From: Clostridium sp. CF012
GTDB lineage: Bacteria; Bacillota; Clostridia; Clostridiales; Clostridiaceae
Direction: 5' to 3'
Assembly: GCF_018861755.1 (NCBI RefSeq)
Contig: NZ_JAHLEF010000001.1
Span: 124,001-188,000 of the forward strand
DNA length: 64,000 bases
Position 1 is the first letter of the stretch. Every line of letters starts with the position of its first letter. Below are positions 8,509 to 17,388 of this stretch, one piece after another. The notes below the pieces were generated by a model. It saw only the letters and a list, made by a program, of their open reading frames with translations. It was not told the DNA's origin and did no database searches. The position numbers and the translations under genes were made by a program.

Positions 8509-9612
8509 ATGGATTTTATGAATTACTACATGCCAACAAAAATATTACTAGGTGAAGAGTTAGTATTAAAAAATAGCAGCTTATTTAACAATTATGGACA
8601 AAAGGCTTTAATTGTAACGGGTAAAACATCTTCAAGCATAAATGGTTCATTAAAAGATGTAACGAGTGCTTTAAAGAAGGAAGGCATTGTATATGATATT
8701 TTTAATAGTGTAGAAGAAAATCCCTCTTTAGAAACTGTAGAAAAAATTGCAGACCTGGGAAGAGCGCAAAACTCTGATTTCATTATCGGGATTGGAGGTG
8801 GCTCTCCCATTGATGCCTCAAAAGCAGCAGGCGTGCTAATAAATAATCCAGCTGCTACAAGATATAATTTGTTTGATAGTCCAAATTTAAAATCTATACC
8901 GATAATTGCCCTGCCAACCACAGCTGGAACTGGAAGTGAAACAACTCCTTATTCTATAGTTACAGATAATGAGATGCAAACAAAGCGTGGTATATGTCAA
9001 AGAGTATTCCCTGAATATGCTCTGCTAGATGTAAAATATCTAATGTACTTACCAGAGCAAATAACTATAAATACTTCAATAGATGCACTATCCCATTTAA
9101 TAGAAGGATATCTGTCTTCAAATGCAAATGTATTAAGTGATGCCCTAGCCGAAAAGGGATTAAAATTGTTTGGAGAATGCTTAAATATGATAAAAGAAAA
9201 AGATTTTACTTATATAGTGAGAGAAAAGTTAATGCTCGCGTCTTCCATAGCTGGTATGGTAATAGCTCAAGCTGGAACATCTCTTCCTCATGGCATGGGT
9301 TATGCACTTACATATTTTCATAATATACCCCATGGAAAAGCAAATGGAGTACTTTTAAAATCCTATTTAGAATTTTGCTTGGATGAAAATAAGGTTCGAA
9401 AAATTTTATATCTATTAACCCTAGAAAATTTAGACGACCTGGGTAATTTCTTAAATGCTATGCTTGGGTATATAAATACTGTAAGTTTTGAAGAAATGTG
9501 TTCTTATGCAGTCATAATGGCTTTAAACAAGGATAAATTAAAAAATCACCCTGCACATGTGAAAAGAGAAGATATACTTAACATATATAAGGAAAGTTTA
9601 AAATATAAATAG
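8509..9612 (+). CDS. Iron-containing alcohol dehydrogenase
   Basis: A 367-residue group III alcohol dehydrogenase that would use NAD(P)H to interconvert an aldehyde or ketone and an alcohol. The nucleotide-binding IIGIGGGSPIDASKA and the metal-binding residues (Asp and His in DALSHLIEGY, His in SLPHGMGYALTYFHNIPHGKANG) are intact. The substrate cannot be told from sequence; candidates include butanol, propanediol and glycerol-type substrates. The start has a strong AGAGGAGG ribosome-binding site. It is the only plus-strand gene in the window. It stands between divergent rluB and the convergent Mrp operon, with which it shares a bidirectional terminator. Confidence 0.92.
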   Translation: MDFMNYYMPTKILLGEELVLKNSSLFNNYGQKALIVTGKTSSSINGSLKDVTSALKKEGIVYDIFNSVEENPSLETVEKIADLGRAQNSDFIIGIGGGSPIDASKAAGVLINNPAATRYNLFDSPNLKSIPIIALPTTAGTGSETTPYSIVTDNEMQTKRGICQRVFPEYALLDVKYLMYLPEQITINTSIDALSHLIEGYLSSNANVLSDALAEKGLKLFGECLNMIKEKDFTYIVREKLMLASSIAGMVIAQAGTSLPHGMGYALTYFHNIPHGKANGVLLKSYLEFCLDENKVRKILYLLTLENLDDLGNFLNAMLGYINTVSFEEMCSYAVIMALNKDKLKNHPAHVKREDILNIYKESLKYK

Positions 9613-9637
9613 TAAAAGCTTATATTACTAGATTCTT

Positions 9638-9687
9638 AAAAAAGCATTAGTAATCCTAAAGTAAATTAGAATTACTAATGCTTTTTT
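9638..9687. terminator. Bidirectional terminator between adh and the Mrp operon
   Basis: Arms of 17 bp (9638-9654 and 9671-9687) starting and ending in A6/T6 tracts, so a U-run follows the hairpin in both directions. It serves the convergent adh (ends 9612) and Mrp operon (ends 9731). Confidence 0.9.
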
Positions 9688-9730
9688 ACTGGAATTTACA
9701 CAGTATCCCTTTTTATTCAAGGTCCCTTTT

Positions 9731-11740
9731 TTAAGACATTAAAAATAATAGACACACTATCAGTACAATTCCAAATATAAATAATGAATAAGTTAAACTA
9801 TTCATGTTATACCCTATTTCTTCTATTTTCCTTTTGATATTTATTAATTCTGACTTTTCCCCTTCAATATCAATTTTACATATGTTAGCTTTAGTACTAA
9901 ATAACACAATAAATCTGCTTATCATTCTTCTTATAATAGATTTTCTATGATCAATTTCTATTTTACTAATTGAATCAATACCACTACCTATAAAAGTAAC
10001 ACTATTAACTACTGCACCGTCAATTAAATGAAATATAATTGAACTAACAAAAATGAAACTTTTCCCTAAAGGCACATATATATGTTTCTCTAAGCTGATC
10101 CAATTTAAAGAAGGGTTCACATAGTACCAATTAGTACCTTCACCTTTTTTTAACATTCTTCTTATAAATCCCATATAAATTATGATTCCAATTAATATTA
10201 TAATCATGGAACTTTTAGTATTATCAAAAGTGTAGAAATTTACTACTAGTGGTTGTGCATTTCCAAAGGGCTTCAAGGCTTTATCTAACACGTGTAATAT
10301 TACATTCGGGTTAAGTCCAATATAGATACTCATTAAACTAAGTATAACCATTGGAACTAGCGCCCTTTTGCTTATCCTTGCCTTTACCTTTTCAAAATCA
10401 TGATTACTCTTTTCTATAAATACAGCTACAAATATCTTCAGCAAATAGGCTACAGTAAAACTACTACTTATTATAAACACAATTTCACATATTTTAAAAA
10501 ATGCCCCACTATACATATGCTGCGCTTCTATAATTGCCTCATGTAACATAGTTTTACTGGTGAACCCATTGAAGCCTGGCATTCCTATAACTGATAAAAC
10601 ACCAATAAAAAATAATATCTTTAGTACATGTTTATGAATTCCAAAGCCACCAATTTTGTTTATGCTAACTTCATTTAGTATCAGATATATGGTTCCTGTA
10701 CCCATAAATAGTAGAGCTTTAAAAATTCCATGGTTTATAACGTGATACAAGGTACCATAAATAGCTATAGTTCTATGCTCTTTCAAAATCCCTATGAGTC
10801 CTATTCCAACAAGAATATATCCAATTTGGCTCATGCTGCTATATGCAAGGATTCTTTTAATGTTTCTCTGCATCATGGCGAGAAAACCACCAATGAACAT
10901 ATTTAGAAAACCTAACACTAAAATAATAATAGAAATTATAAAATCTCCACTCATAATTACTTCAATAGTTACTATAATTCCAAATATACCGGTTTTAGCT
11001 AAAACTGCAGATAACACAATTGTTGCTGGTGTTGGTGCTGCAGTATATGCCTTTGTTAACCATATATGTAATGGTACCATTCCTGCTTTTACGCCGAAGC
11101 CTATAATAATTAAAGATACAATAAGATACTTTATATCGCCGAGGCTACTTACTAAAAGTCTCAATTCACTAATATCTAATGTCTGAGTATAATTATACAG
11201 TAAAAATAATCCCATAAGCAGAATAAGCCCGCCCGTCACCGCCATTACAATATATGTATTGCCTGCATCATGGGAATAGTCGTCTTCATCGTTAATTATT
11301 AATGCATAAGATGTAAAAGACATAATTTCAAAGAAAGTGAATAAGTTTAAAAAATTTTCTGATATGAAAATTCCAATAGTGCTTGCTAAAGTTAGCATAA
11401 AAAACAAATAATATCTATTTCTGTTTTTATGATTCACTAAATACTGCGTTGAATACAGTGTAGTTAAAAACCATATCATAGCTGTTAGCCAAACAAAAAC
11501 ATATCTAAACATATCTAATTTCAAATGAAGCCCTGTACCCATAACATAAGGTATAGATATTTCTATTTGTTGTACTACAACATATTTATATAATATAGTG
11601 GTAACCACAAACACAATAGTTGTCATTAGAACATTAAAAACATCCCTATATTTTTCATTTTTCCGGCCTATAGTAAAACCTATAAAAGAGCCGATCAATG
11701 GAAATAGCAAAATAAAAAGTAAATACATAGTTGGGTTCAA
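9731..11740 (-). CDS. Mrp/complex I-type antiporter subunit, NuoL/MrpA-like (proton-translocating)
   Basis: A 669-residue membrane protein of the complex I ND5/ND4/ND2 antiporter family. The channel residues typical of the family are visible: Glu in FFEIMSFTSYALI, Lys in GFGVKAGMVPLHIWLTKAY, Lys in VLAKTGIFGI, and RNIKRILAYSSMSQIGY. The extra C-terminal ~170 residues, with two hydrophobic segments, lengthen it toward NuoL/HyfB size. It lacks the MrpA C-terminal modules, which are separate genes here (15059-16017). It is last in the operon, 17 bp after its neighbour, starting with TTG behind GGAGGG. Ion specificity (H+ or Na+) cannot be read. Confidence 0.87.
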   Translation of the reverse strand: MNPTMYLLFILLFPLIGSFIGFTIGRKNEKYRDVFNVLMTTIVFVVTTILYKYVVVQQIEISIPYVMGTGLHLKLDMFRYVFVWLTAMIWFLTTLYSTQYLVNHKNRNRYYLFFMLTLASTIGIFISENFLNLFTFFEIMSFTSYALIINDEDDYSHDAGNTYIVMAVTGGLILLMGLFLLYNYTQTLDISELRLLVSSLGDIKYLIVSLIIIGFGVKAGMVPLHIWLTKAYTAAPTPATIVLSAVLAKTGIFGIIVTIEVIMSGDFIISIIILVLGFLNMFIGGFLAMMQRNIKRILAYSSMSQIGYILVGIGLIGILKEHRTIAIYGTLYHVINHGIFKALLFMGTGTIYLILNEVSINKIGGFGIHKHVLKILFFIGVLSVIGMPGFNGFTSKTMLHEAIIEAQHMYSGAFFKICEIVFIISSSFTVAYLLKIFVAVFIEKSNHDFEKVKARISKRALVPMVILSLMSIYIGLNPNVILHVLDKALKPFGNAQPLVVNFYTFDNTKSSMIIILIGIIIYMGFIRRMLKKGEGTNWYYVNPSLNWISLEKHIYVPLGKSFIFVSSIIFHLIDGAVVNSVTFIGSGIDSISKIEIDHRKSIIRRMISRFIVLFSTKANICKIDIEGEKSELINIKRKIEEIGYNMNSLTYSLFIFGIVLIVCLLFLMS

Positions 11741-11757
11741 TATAATACCCTCCTTTC

Positions 11758-13203
11758 TTAAATTACCTCACTAGCAATTTTCTGTATAAATGAGATAATC
11801 ATATTCGGAAATAGTCCAAGTAAAATTACTAGGATGGTTATGGCAACTATAGGTACTAACATTTTCATTGGTGGTTCCTTAACTATAGTGTCCTCTCCTT
11901 TTTTGAAAAAAGCTTCAGTTATAACTGGTAAAAGGTATAGCGCCGTTAATAATGCACTTAAAAGCAAAATTGCGGGGAAAATCATTTTCCCAGCTGTAAG
12001 ACCACCTTGAGCCAAATACCACTTACTAACAAACCCGTTTGTTGGTGGAATTCCGATTAATGATATAGCAGCTATACCAAAACACGCCATTGTGATTGGC
12101 ATCTGTTTGCCAATACCTCTAATTTGACTAATATCCGTTTTGCCCGTGGTGTACATTATCGCTCCCACACAGAAAAAAAGTACAATTTTAATTAGTGCAT
12201 GATTAATTAAATGAAGGAGACTTCCAACAAATGCATCTTCATTTAAAAGAACTATACCGAGTAAAACATATCCTAATTGGCTAATAGTTGAGTAAGCCAA
12301 TCTCTTTTTTAGATTTTCTTGATGCAAGGCTAAGAAAGAGCCCAATAAAATTGAAAGTACTATTAAAATACTTAAAAATATATTTACATGAAGCGCCTTA
12401 ATTATTTCCGTTCCAAAGATAAAATAGCTCAAACGCACAATAGCAAAAACCCCTGATTTTACAACTGCAACTGCATGAAGCAGGGCACTAACTGGTGTTG
12501 GTGCCACCATTGCTGCAGGTAGCCATGAATGAAAGGGTACCAGAGCTGCTTTAACTCCAAACCCTAAAAACATAACAACATAGCTTATTACGTATAGATT
12601 CCTATTATCATTTGTTATTGCTGGCAGAATGCCCCCAGCACTAAATGTGGTATCCTTTGTAATACTGAATAATAAAATCATTCCAAGCAAAACTAATGTA
12701 GCTCCTACAAAGGAATATATCAGATATTTTTTTCCGCTTTTTAGTGCTTCTTTAGAATCTGTATGTATTACAAGGGGAAACGTTGACAGGGTAAGCAGTT
12801 CATAAAAAGTGTAAAGTGTTATAAGATTTCCTGAAAAAGCAATTCCCATGGTTACCCCAAGTGTTGCAAGAAAAAAAGTAAAGAATCTTCTTTCCTTTCC
12901 TTCGTGCTTCATATATTCCATAGCATAAAAGGCAGTGAAAATCCATAAGATTGCTACTAATAAAGAAAACAAAATACTTAACTTATCTATTCTAAAATAA
13001 ATATCTAAAAATTCATTTAATTTAAATAGATGAACTCTACTTTCCCCATATAAATAAAATATAGTAACTAGAAAAACAAAATTTAATGTAACACCTATAC
13101 TGACAAAAATATTTCTTTGCTTTTCATCAAATTTTATAGTTGCCATAATTATTGCCAATATAAATGGAAATAAAATTGGTATTATTATTGTAATATTATT
13201 CAA
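11758..13203 (-). CDS. Mrp/complex I-type antiporter subunit, MrpD/NuoN-like
   Basis: A 481-residue polytopic membrane protein, the second large antiporter-like subunit of the operon. It shows the paired half-channel landmarks: Glu in LYTFYELLTLSTFP, GFGVKAALVPFHSWLPAAM, VVKSGVFAIVR and NLKKRLAYSTISQLGY, plus GFVSKWYLA near the end. It starts at TTG with a GGAGG ribosome-binding site, 16 bp after the upstream subunit. Having three such large subunits (with 9731-11740 and 13220-14692) exceeds the two (MrpA and MrpD) of the standard Mrp complex. This resembles the multi-antiporter modules of membrane-bound hydrogenases. Confidence 0.87.
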   Translation of the reverse strand: MNNITIIIPILFPFILAIIMATIKFDEKQRNIFVSIGVTLNFVFLVTIFYLYGESRVHLFKLNEFLDIYFRIDKLSILFSLLVAILWIFTAFYAMEYMKHEGKERRFFTFFLATLGVTMGIAFSGNLITLYTFYELLTLSTFPLVIHTDSKEALKSGKKYLIYSFVGATLVLLGMILLFSITKDTTFSAGGILPAITNDNRNLYVISYVVMFLGFGVKAALVPFHSWLPAAMVAPTPVSALLHAVAVVKSGVFAIVRLSYFIFGTEIIKALHVNIFLSILIVLSILLGSFLALHQENLKKRLAYSTISQLGYVLLGIVLLNEDAFVGSLLHLINHALIKIVLFFCVGAIMYTTGKTDISQIRGIGKQMPITMACFGIAAISLIGIPPTNGFVSKWYLAQGGLTAGKMIFPAILLLSALLTALYLLPVITEAFFKKGEDTIVKEPPMKMLVPIVAITILVILLGLFPNMIISFIQKIASEVI

Positions 13204-13219
13204 ACTATAAGTACCTCCT

Positions 13220-14692
13220 CTACTGAAGCCCTAGACTAATTAGATTTATAATACCTTTGGATGCTGCTCCCACGTAAATCATGGAAATCACTAGAAAAAT
13301 TACGGGCATCAATTCTTTTAAAGGTTTACTTTTAGATTTATATACTTTACCTTGCAAATTTTCTTCTCCAAAAAATGCATTTATAACAATTGGAAAATAA
13401 TATACTGCGTTTAATAAACTACTAAGCAAGATAACAGCAATTAAAATCGTATTACCAGCTGCTATGGTGGCCAGTGATAAGTGCCACTTACTTATAAATC
13501 CAGGCAATATTGGAATTCCTATCATAGATAGTGCACCTATAGAAAATAATCCTAGGGTTAAGGGCATTTCCCTACCTATCCCCTTTAAATGTTCTAAGGT
13601 TTTATGCCCTGTTTGTTCTATCATTGCTCCAACTAGTAAAAACAGTGCTGATTTAGTTACCGCATGCCCAATAATATGAAATATAGCAATGGAAATTCCT
13701 AAATCTGTTCCAATACCTATACCTAAAAATATATACCCCATTTGTGCCACAGTAGAATAGGCTATAACTCTTTTTATATTCTTTTGAAAGATAGCAAAAA
13801 CTGAGCCCATTATCATACCTAAACTCCCTAATATAAGTATAATATTTAAAACTGAATAATGATTAAGTATTTCCATTCCAAAGACTCTATATAATACCTT
13901 AATCAAAAGTAATACAAAGGCCTTTAATACTAATGAAGATAAAATTGCACTTGAGGAAGTAGGTGCACTTGAATGAGCATCTGGAAGCCAATTGTGAAGT
14001 GGAAACATGGCACTCTTAACTCCCAGACCAATAATAAATAAAACTATAGCAATTAGCACTGCATTTGGGTAGTTTAAGTAGCCTTTAATTAATTCTCTAT
14101 GAATGTAGTCTATATTCAAATGTCCAGTCATTGAGTACAAATATGCAATTCCCATAAGTACAAGACCAGATCCGAGGCAGCTCATAATTAAATATTTCAT
14201 AGTTGCTTTCATGTTCTCCTTTTCATCTTTGACAATAATAGTGCCACAAGACGCTAGAGTTCCTACTTCTATAAATACAAAACAGTTAAACAAATCATTA
14301 GAATATACTACGCCCAGTAAAGAACCAATTAAAATGTTTATAAGCAAATAATATAAACCTACCTTGGACTCTTTTATTTCTTTTTCTATACTATAGATTG
14401 AATACCAAATTATCATAAGTGCGACAAAGGTAAATAGTAGTCCCATCATGGCCTCTATTATTCCAATGCGAAATTCAATTCCATAGGGTGCATTAAAATG
14501 TCCGATTCTATACAAATACCCGCCTTTATCAATAACAAAATTTAAATTTATAAGAGCGAGTATCATGACTATTGTCATTGATACTAAACTAATACCTTTA
14601 GCAATTTTTGTTTTTTTAATTAAAGGCATTATAAACGCTGTAATAAACAAAATCAATATAATAGTAAGTGGAAAACTTTCAATGAATCTCAT
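13220..14692 (-). CDS. mrpD: Na+/H+ antiporter subunit D, MrpD/MnhD-like
   Basis: A 490-residue polytopic protein, the one of the three large subunits placed as MrpD because it directly follows MrpC. Motifs are FVFIEVGTLASCG, GLGVKSAMFPLHNWLPDAHSSAPT, SLVLKAFVLLLIKV, NIKRVIAYSTVAQMGY and GFISKWHLSLA. I start it at the ATG at 14690-14692, which has AGGAG 8 nt upstream; a start ten codons earlier would overlap mrpC and lacks a ribosome-binding site. One base separates the mrpC stop from this ATG, suggesting translational coupling. It is likely part of the proton or sodium path. Confidence 0.9.
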   Translation of the reverse strand: MRFIESFPLTIILILFITAFIMPLIKKTKIAKGISLVSMTIVMILALINLNFVIDKGGYLYRIGHFNAPYGIEFRIGIIEAMMGLLFTFVALMIIWYSIYSIEKEIKESKVGLYYLLINILIGSLLGVVYSNDLFNCFVFIEVGTLASCGTIIVKDEKENMKATMKYLIMSCLGSGLVLMGIAYLYSMTGHLNIDYIHRELIKGYLNYPNAVLIAIVLFIIGLGVKSAMFPLHNWLPDAHSSAPTSSSAILSSLVLKAFVLLLIKVLYRVFGMEILNHYSVLNIILILGSLGMIMGSVFAIFQKNIKRVIAYSTVAQMGYIFLGIGIGTDLGISIAIFHIIGHAVTKSALFLLVGAMIEQTGHKTLEHLKGIGREMPLTLGLFSIGALSMIGIPILPGFISKWHLSLATIAAGNTILIAVILLSSLLNAVYYFPIVINAFFGEENLQGKVYKSKSKPLKELMPVIFLVISMIYVGAASKGIINLISLGLQ

Positions 14693-14693
14693 T

Positions 14694-15056
14694 TTAATCA
14701 CTCCTCTTCTTAATAATTTCATCTAGCTCAATGCTACCGTATCCCTCATATAACTTTACTGTTAGCGCAAGAGCAAATGCTGTTGTACTAACTGCTACAA
14801 CTATCCCCGTAAGCATAAGTGCAGAAGGAACAGGATTGATGTATCCTTGAACTCCTTTATGTGCTCCTATAATAATGGGGGCATCGCGTCCGACAATATA
14901 TCCTTTTGCAATAAAAAATAAGAAAATTGCTGTATCCATTATGTTCATGCCAATTATTTTTTTTATTAAATTATTATTTAATAACAATATTGCAAACCCA
15001 ACCCCAAACAGTATAATTGCTCCAGTCTCATAATAATTATTTATTAGTCCTTCCAT
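14694..15056 (-). CDS. mrpC: Na+/H+ antiporter subunit C, MnhC/NuoK-like
   Basis: A 120-residue protein with three predicted transmembrane helices, homologous to NuoK of complex I. The first helix (GAIILFGVGFAILLLNNNLIKKIIGMNIMD) and the last (SALMLTGIVVAVSTTAFALALTVKLYEGYGS) are diagnostic of MnhC. The length is normal. It begins 2 bp after mrpB stops and is followed 1 bp later by mrpD, typical of tightly coupled Mrp operons. Confidence 0.93.
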   Translation of the reverse strand: MEGLINNYYETGAIILFGVGFAILLLNNNLIKKIIGMNIMDTAIFLFFIAKGYIVGRDAPIIIGAHKGVQGYINPVPSALMLTGIVVAVSTTAFALALTVKLYEGYGSIELDEIIKKRSD

Positions 15057-15058
15057 AA

Positions 15059-15781
15059 TTAAATTTCTCCTCCGTCAAATAAAGTGAAAAAAAAGTATAT
15101 AGTTATTGCTACAATAAGTCCTACTAATATGTTTAATGGTAATAAAAACCCACCACTAAGTATGTTACCTGGTGTTCCCAAACCTGGTTGTGGCAAGTTT
15201 AAATGATTTCCACCAGTTATAAAGCTATATCCTTTTAATAGTCCATAAAATATAATAGACCCACAGAGAAAGGTTATTAATTTTGAGTAGGGTAATAAGT
15301 TATCTGTAAACTCCCCACCATAAATTATTCTATATAAGATGAAACTAGTACCTATAATTGTTCCACCTGCAAATCCGCCACCGGGGCTTAAATGTCCATA
15401 TATAATTATATAAATTCCAAAAATCTGAATACAAGGTATTAGAACTTTACTCACTTCTTTTAAAATAGTACTTTTAAAAACAGTTTCATAAGTTTCTGTA
15501 TCCTGAGCTTTCTTTTCCTTCTTTAAAAGTAATAAAACTACAATTGAAGCGGTAAACAATACACTTGCCTCAACAAAAGTGTCAAAAGCACGGTAATCTA
15601 AAATAATACCTGTAACAATATTCATTGCACCAGTTTCTTTTGTTGTTTTCTCTATATAATAATTTGAAACTTCATTTTTAGCAGGATTATCGGCTTGTCC
15701 AAATTTCGGAAGTTCATTAACCCCCAAAAGTAAAATCATAATTAAAGTTATTGTAATTCCAATAGATAAAAGTTTTTTCAT
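15059..15781 (-). CDS. mrpB: MbhE-like segment fused to Na+/H+ antiporter subunit MnhB
   Basis: A 240-residue membrane protein in two parts. Residues about 1-90 (including NIVTGIILDYRAFDTFVEASVLFTASI) correspond to the MbhE-like tail that in standard MrpA is the extreme C-terminus. Residues about 110-240 are MnhB proper, marked by LIPCIQIFGIYIIIYGHLSPGGGFAGG. So the end of MrpA has been transferred onto MrpB. Its ATG overlaps the stop of the upstream MbhD-like gene by 4 nt. It carries an N-terminal membrane helix or signal anchor. Function within the complex is inferred from homology. Confidence 0.88.
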   Translation of the reverse strand: MKKLLSIGITITLIMILLLGVNELPKFGQADNPAKNEVSNYYIEKTTKETGAMNIVTGIILDYRAFDTFVEASVLFTASIVVLLLLKKEKKAQDTETYETVFKSTILKEVSKVLIPCIQIFGIYIIIYGHLSPGGGFAGGTIIGTSFILYRIIYGGEFTDNLLPYSKLITFLCGSIIFYGLLKGYSFITGGNHLNLPQPGLGTPGNILSGGFLLPLNILVGLIVAITIYFFFTLFDGGEI

Positions 15782-16017
15782 TTTCTTACTCCTTTAATCC
15801 TCTTTAGTGTAAGTATAAATAGAATTGTAGTAATACCTGCTCCTACTGCGGCTTCTGTTATTGCCAAATCTGGTGCATTTAACTGTTGCCATAGTATTGT
15901 CATTATAAGGCTATAAACCATAAATACTATTATTGCACCAAGCAAACTTTTTATAGTGGAAACGGCTACAGCAGAGCCTATTAAAAATATCAGCATTATC
16001 ACACTAAACATCTTCAT
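15778..16017 (-). CDS. MbhD-like subunit (DUF4040), detached from MrpA
   Basis: A 79-residue, three-helix hydrophobic protein with the segment LLGAIIVFMVYSLIMTILWQQLNAPDLAITEAAVGAGITTILFI. The A-x-D-L-A-x-T-E-A stretch is the hallmark of the DUF4040/MbhD domain, found in the C-terminal part of full-length MrpA and as MbhD in membrane hydrogenases. The acidic residue in ITEA is a conserved intramembrane carboxylate. It overlaps mrpG by 14 nt and mrpB by 4 nt. Confidence 0.9.
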   Translation of the reverse strand: MKMFSVIMLIFLIGSAVAVSTIKSLLGAIIVFMVYSLIMTILWQQLNAPDLAITEAAVGAGITTILFILTLKRIKGVRK

Positions 16018-16324
16018 GTTTTTTCACCCCATTTATTTTTCTAAGGGAAGCTTGCCTTGCATACTCGCCTTTAGCAATTAAGTGTGTAGCTGTTGGGTTT
16101 GCGATCCACACAAAAACAAGAATTAATATAATTTTTAAGCTAACTAAACTTACCCCCTCCAATACTACTAATGAAGATAGGCATAATATAGCCCCTAAAG
16201 TATCACATTTAGCCGCGCTGTGGGCTCTTGTAAAAACATCTGGAAATCTTATAATACCCAGTGTTCCAACCATGAAAAAGAATAACCCCCCAAAGAGGAA
16301 TATAGTTACTATAATATCCTTCAT
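16004..16324 (-). CDS. mrpG: Na+/H+ antiporter subunit G (MnhG)
   Basis: A 106-residue membrane protein of about three helices. It carries the MnhG signature GTLGIIRFPDVFTRAHSAAKCDTLGA and, near the C-terminus, NPTATHLIAKGEYAR. Essential accessory subunit of Mrp antiporters by homology. Its ATG overlaps the mrpF stop by 4 nt. Confidence 0.95.
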   Translation of the reverse strand: MKDIIVTIFLFGGLFFFMVGTLGIIRFPDVFTRAHSAAKCDTLGAILCLSSLVVLEGVSLVSLKIILILVFVWIANPTATHLIAKGEYARQASLRKINGVKKHEDV

Positions 16325-16590
16325 ATATTTTCCCCTCCTGTATTTCCAATAAATTTAGCAATTATTATAGAAGATAAGAAACTAATCAAAGCATATACTA
16401 TTGCTACATCTACAAAATAAGTTTCTTTTAGTAAAATTGAAACTATGAGAATAAGTACAATAGTTTTAGTACCTATGACATTAATAGCAATAAGTCTATC
16501 TGCTGCACTTGGTCCCTTGATTGCTCGCAGCATACAAATAAAAATTGTAGCTGATAAAAATAAAATAGAAAAAATTAATATTCTACTCAT
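16321..16590 (-). CDS. mrpF: Na+/H+ antiporter subunit F (MnhF)
   Basis: An 89-residue, three-helix protein with the MnhF signature RAIKGPSAADRLIAINVIGTK, including the conserved P-S-x-x-D-R between helices 1 and 2. It overlaps mrpE by 8 nt and mrpG by 4 nt. Small accessory subunit of the antiporter complex. Confidence 0.94.
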   Translation of the reverse strand: MSRILIFSILFLSATIFICMLRAIKGPSAADRLIAINVIGTKTIVLILIVSILLKETYFVDVAIVYALISFLSSIIIAKFIGNTGGENI

Positions 16591-17059
16591 AAATACCCTC
16601 CTCTACTTTCAAAATTACATTTTCAAAATCTGAATTAGTTAGGCCGAGAGCAAACTCATCTTTCAAACAATGTACCACAATTTTATCCCTATCTAGTGAT
16701 ATAGTTAAGGTTCCCGGAGTTAATGTTATTGAATTCGCAAAAATTGTTTTATGAAAATCGGATTTTATTTTTGTTCTAATTATTACTACCTGTGGTGATA
16801 TTACTATTTGAGGGCTCAGAACTATTTTTGCTACATTAAAATTGGATACCAATATTTCCTTTATCAACTTAATTGTGTAGGATATCCACAGTAAAATATT
16901 TCTTTTAAAGTTTAACTGTCTGTTACTATGAACTAAATTCACATTTAAACTTGTAACTAATAAACTTATTATTATGCCAATACAAAGAGTTTCTGCTCTT
17001 ACGTTTTCTGATAAAACAATCCAAAATAATAGATATAAAATTACAGTTCTATAATACAT
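16583..17059 (-). CDS. mrpE: Na+/H+ antiporter subunit E (MnhE)
   Basis: First gene of the nine-gene operon. The 158-residue protein has N-terminal membrane helices (LYLLFWIVLSENV, CIGIIISLLVTSL) and the conserved MnhE core IVLSPQIVISPQVVIIRTK, ANSITLTPGTLTISLDRDK and HCL. The start ATG has a GAGGGGG ribosome-binding region and lies about 34 nt from the start site expected for the -24/-12 promoter at 17104-17119. Starting the operon with E instead of A, as in Bacillus, is typical of the E-F-G-first organisation of clostridia, Thermotogales and archaea. Confidence 0.93.
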   Translation of the reverse strand: MYYRTVILYLLFWIVLSENVRAETLCIGIIISLLVTSLNVNLVHSNRQLNFKRNILLWISYTIKLIKEILVSNFNVAKIVLSPQIVISPQVVIIRTKIKSDFHKTIFANSITLTPGTLTISLDRDKIVVHCLKDEFALGLTNSDFENVILKVEEGIYE

Positions 17060-17103
17060 TTTAGACCCCCTCTATAACATTTTAAATTACTTTACTAATA
17101 ATT

Positions 17104-17119
17104 AGCAATAACCATGCCA
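17104..17119 (-). promoter_or_regulatory. Sigma-54 (-24/-12) promoter of the Mrp operon
   Basis: On the minus strand the site reads TGGCATG-GTTA-TTGCT. The invariant GG (17117-17118) and GC (17105-17106) are separated by exactly 10 bp, and only one base differs from the consensus TGGCACG-N4-TTGCW. The predicted start lies near 17093, about 34 nt before the mrpE ATG. The next gene upstream encodes a sigma-54 activator, which strongly supports the call. Confidence 0.8.
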
Positions 17120-17132
17120 TAAATTCAACTAC

Positions 17133-17182
17133 AAAAAAATCAAGCTTACAAGCCATTGATTGTCAACGGTTTATAAACTTGA
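17133..17182 (-). terminator. Intrinsic terminator downstream of the sigma-54 activator gene
   Basis: A 15-bp stem (17140-17154 with 17168-17182, three G-U pairs on minus-strand RNA) and a run of seven U (17133-17139). It insulates the Mrp operon from transcription of the activator gene. The T-run on the other side makes it possibly bidirectional. Confidence 0.7.
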
Positions 17183-17299
17183 TTTTTTTTATATTTAAAA
17201 TAGTGGTTTATGAAAAATATAATTTTTTATTTAAAAATGCTCTAAAACGATACACTATATTATTATCACTTATCATTTTCTGTACCTTTTTGGAACACT

Positions 17300-17316
17300 T
17301 GTATCGTATCGATACA
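17300..17316. promoter_or_regulatory. Candidate enhancer site 1 for the sigma-54 activator
   Basis: Perfect 7-3-7 inverted repeat TGTATCG-TAT-CGATACA, centred about 190 bp upstream of the -24 element of the Mrp promoter, a normal distance for an enhancer site. A half-site CGATACA recurs at 17248-17254. The link to the activator is by position. Confidence 0.55.
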
Positions 17317-17336
17317 GAATTCATTATTATATAAAC

Positions 17337-17351
17337 CAGTATTGCATACTG
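17337..17351. promoter_or_regulatory. Candidate enhancer site 2 for the sigma-54 activator
   Basis: Perfect 6-3-6 inverted repeat CAGTAT-TGC-ATACTG, centred 36 bp from the first palindrome and 38 bp beyond the activator stop codon. It shares the GTAT/ATAC pattern with site 1 but is not identical. Confidence 0.4.
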
Positions 17352-17388
17352 TATTTTGCGTTAATCAATATTTAAGTAGAAAGTTATC

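Larger units (their letters stand above)
17060..17388. other. 329-bp regulatory intergenic region between Mrp operon and its neighbouring activator gene
   Basis: From left to right on the plus strand it holds the mrpE ribosome-binding site, a -24/-12 promoter, a terminator hairpin, and two short perfect palindromes nearer the activator gene. No coding sequence is seen. Each element is listed separately. Confidence 0.8.

Noticed and set aside
17183-17250. Plus-strand transcript ending at the hairpin near 17180
   Set aside because: A T-run exists on that side, but no plus-strand gene is present to need it; the pairing is better on the minus strand.
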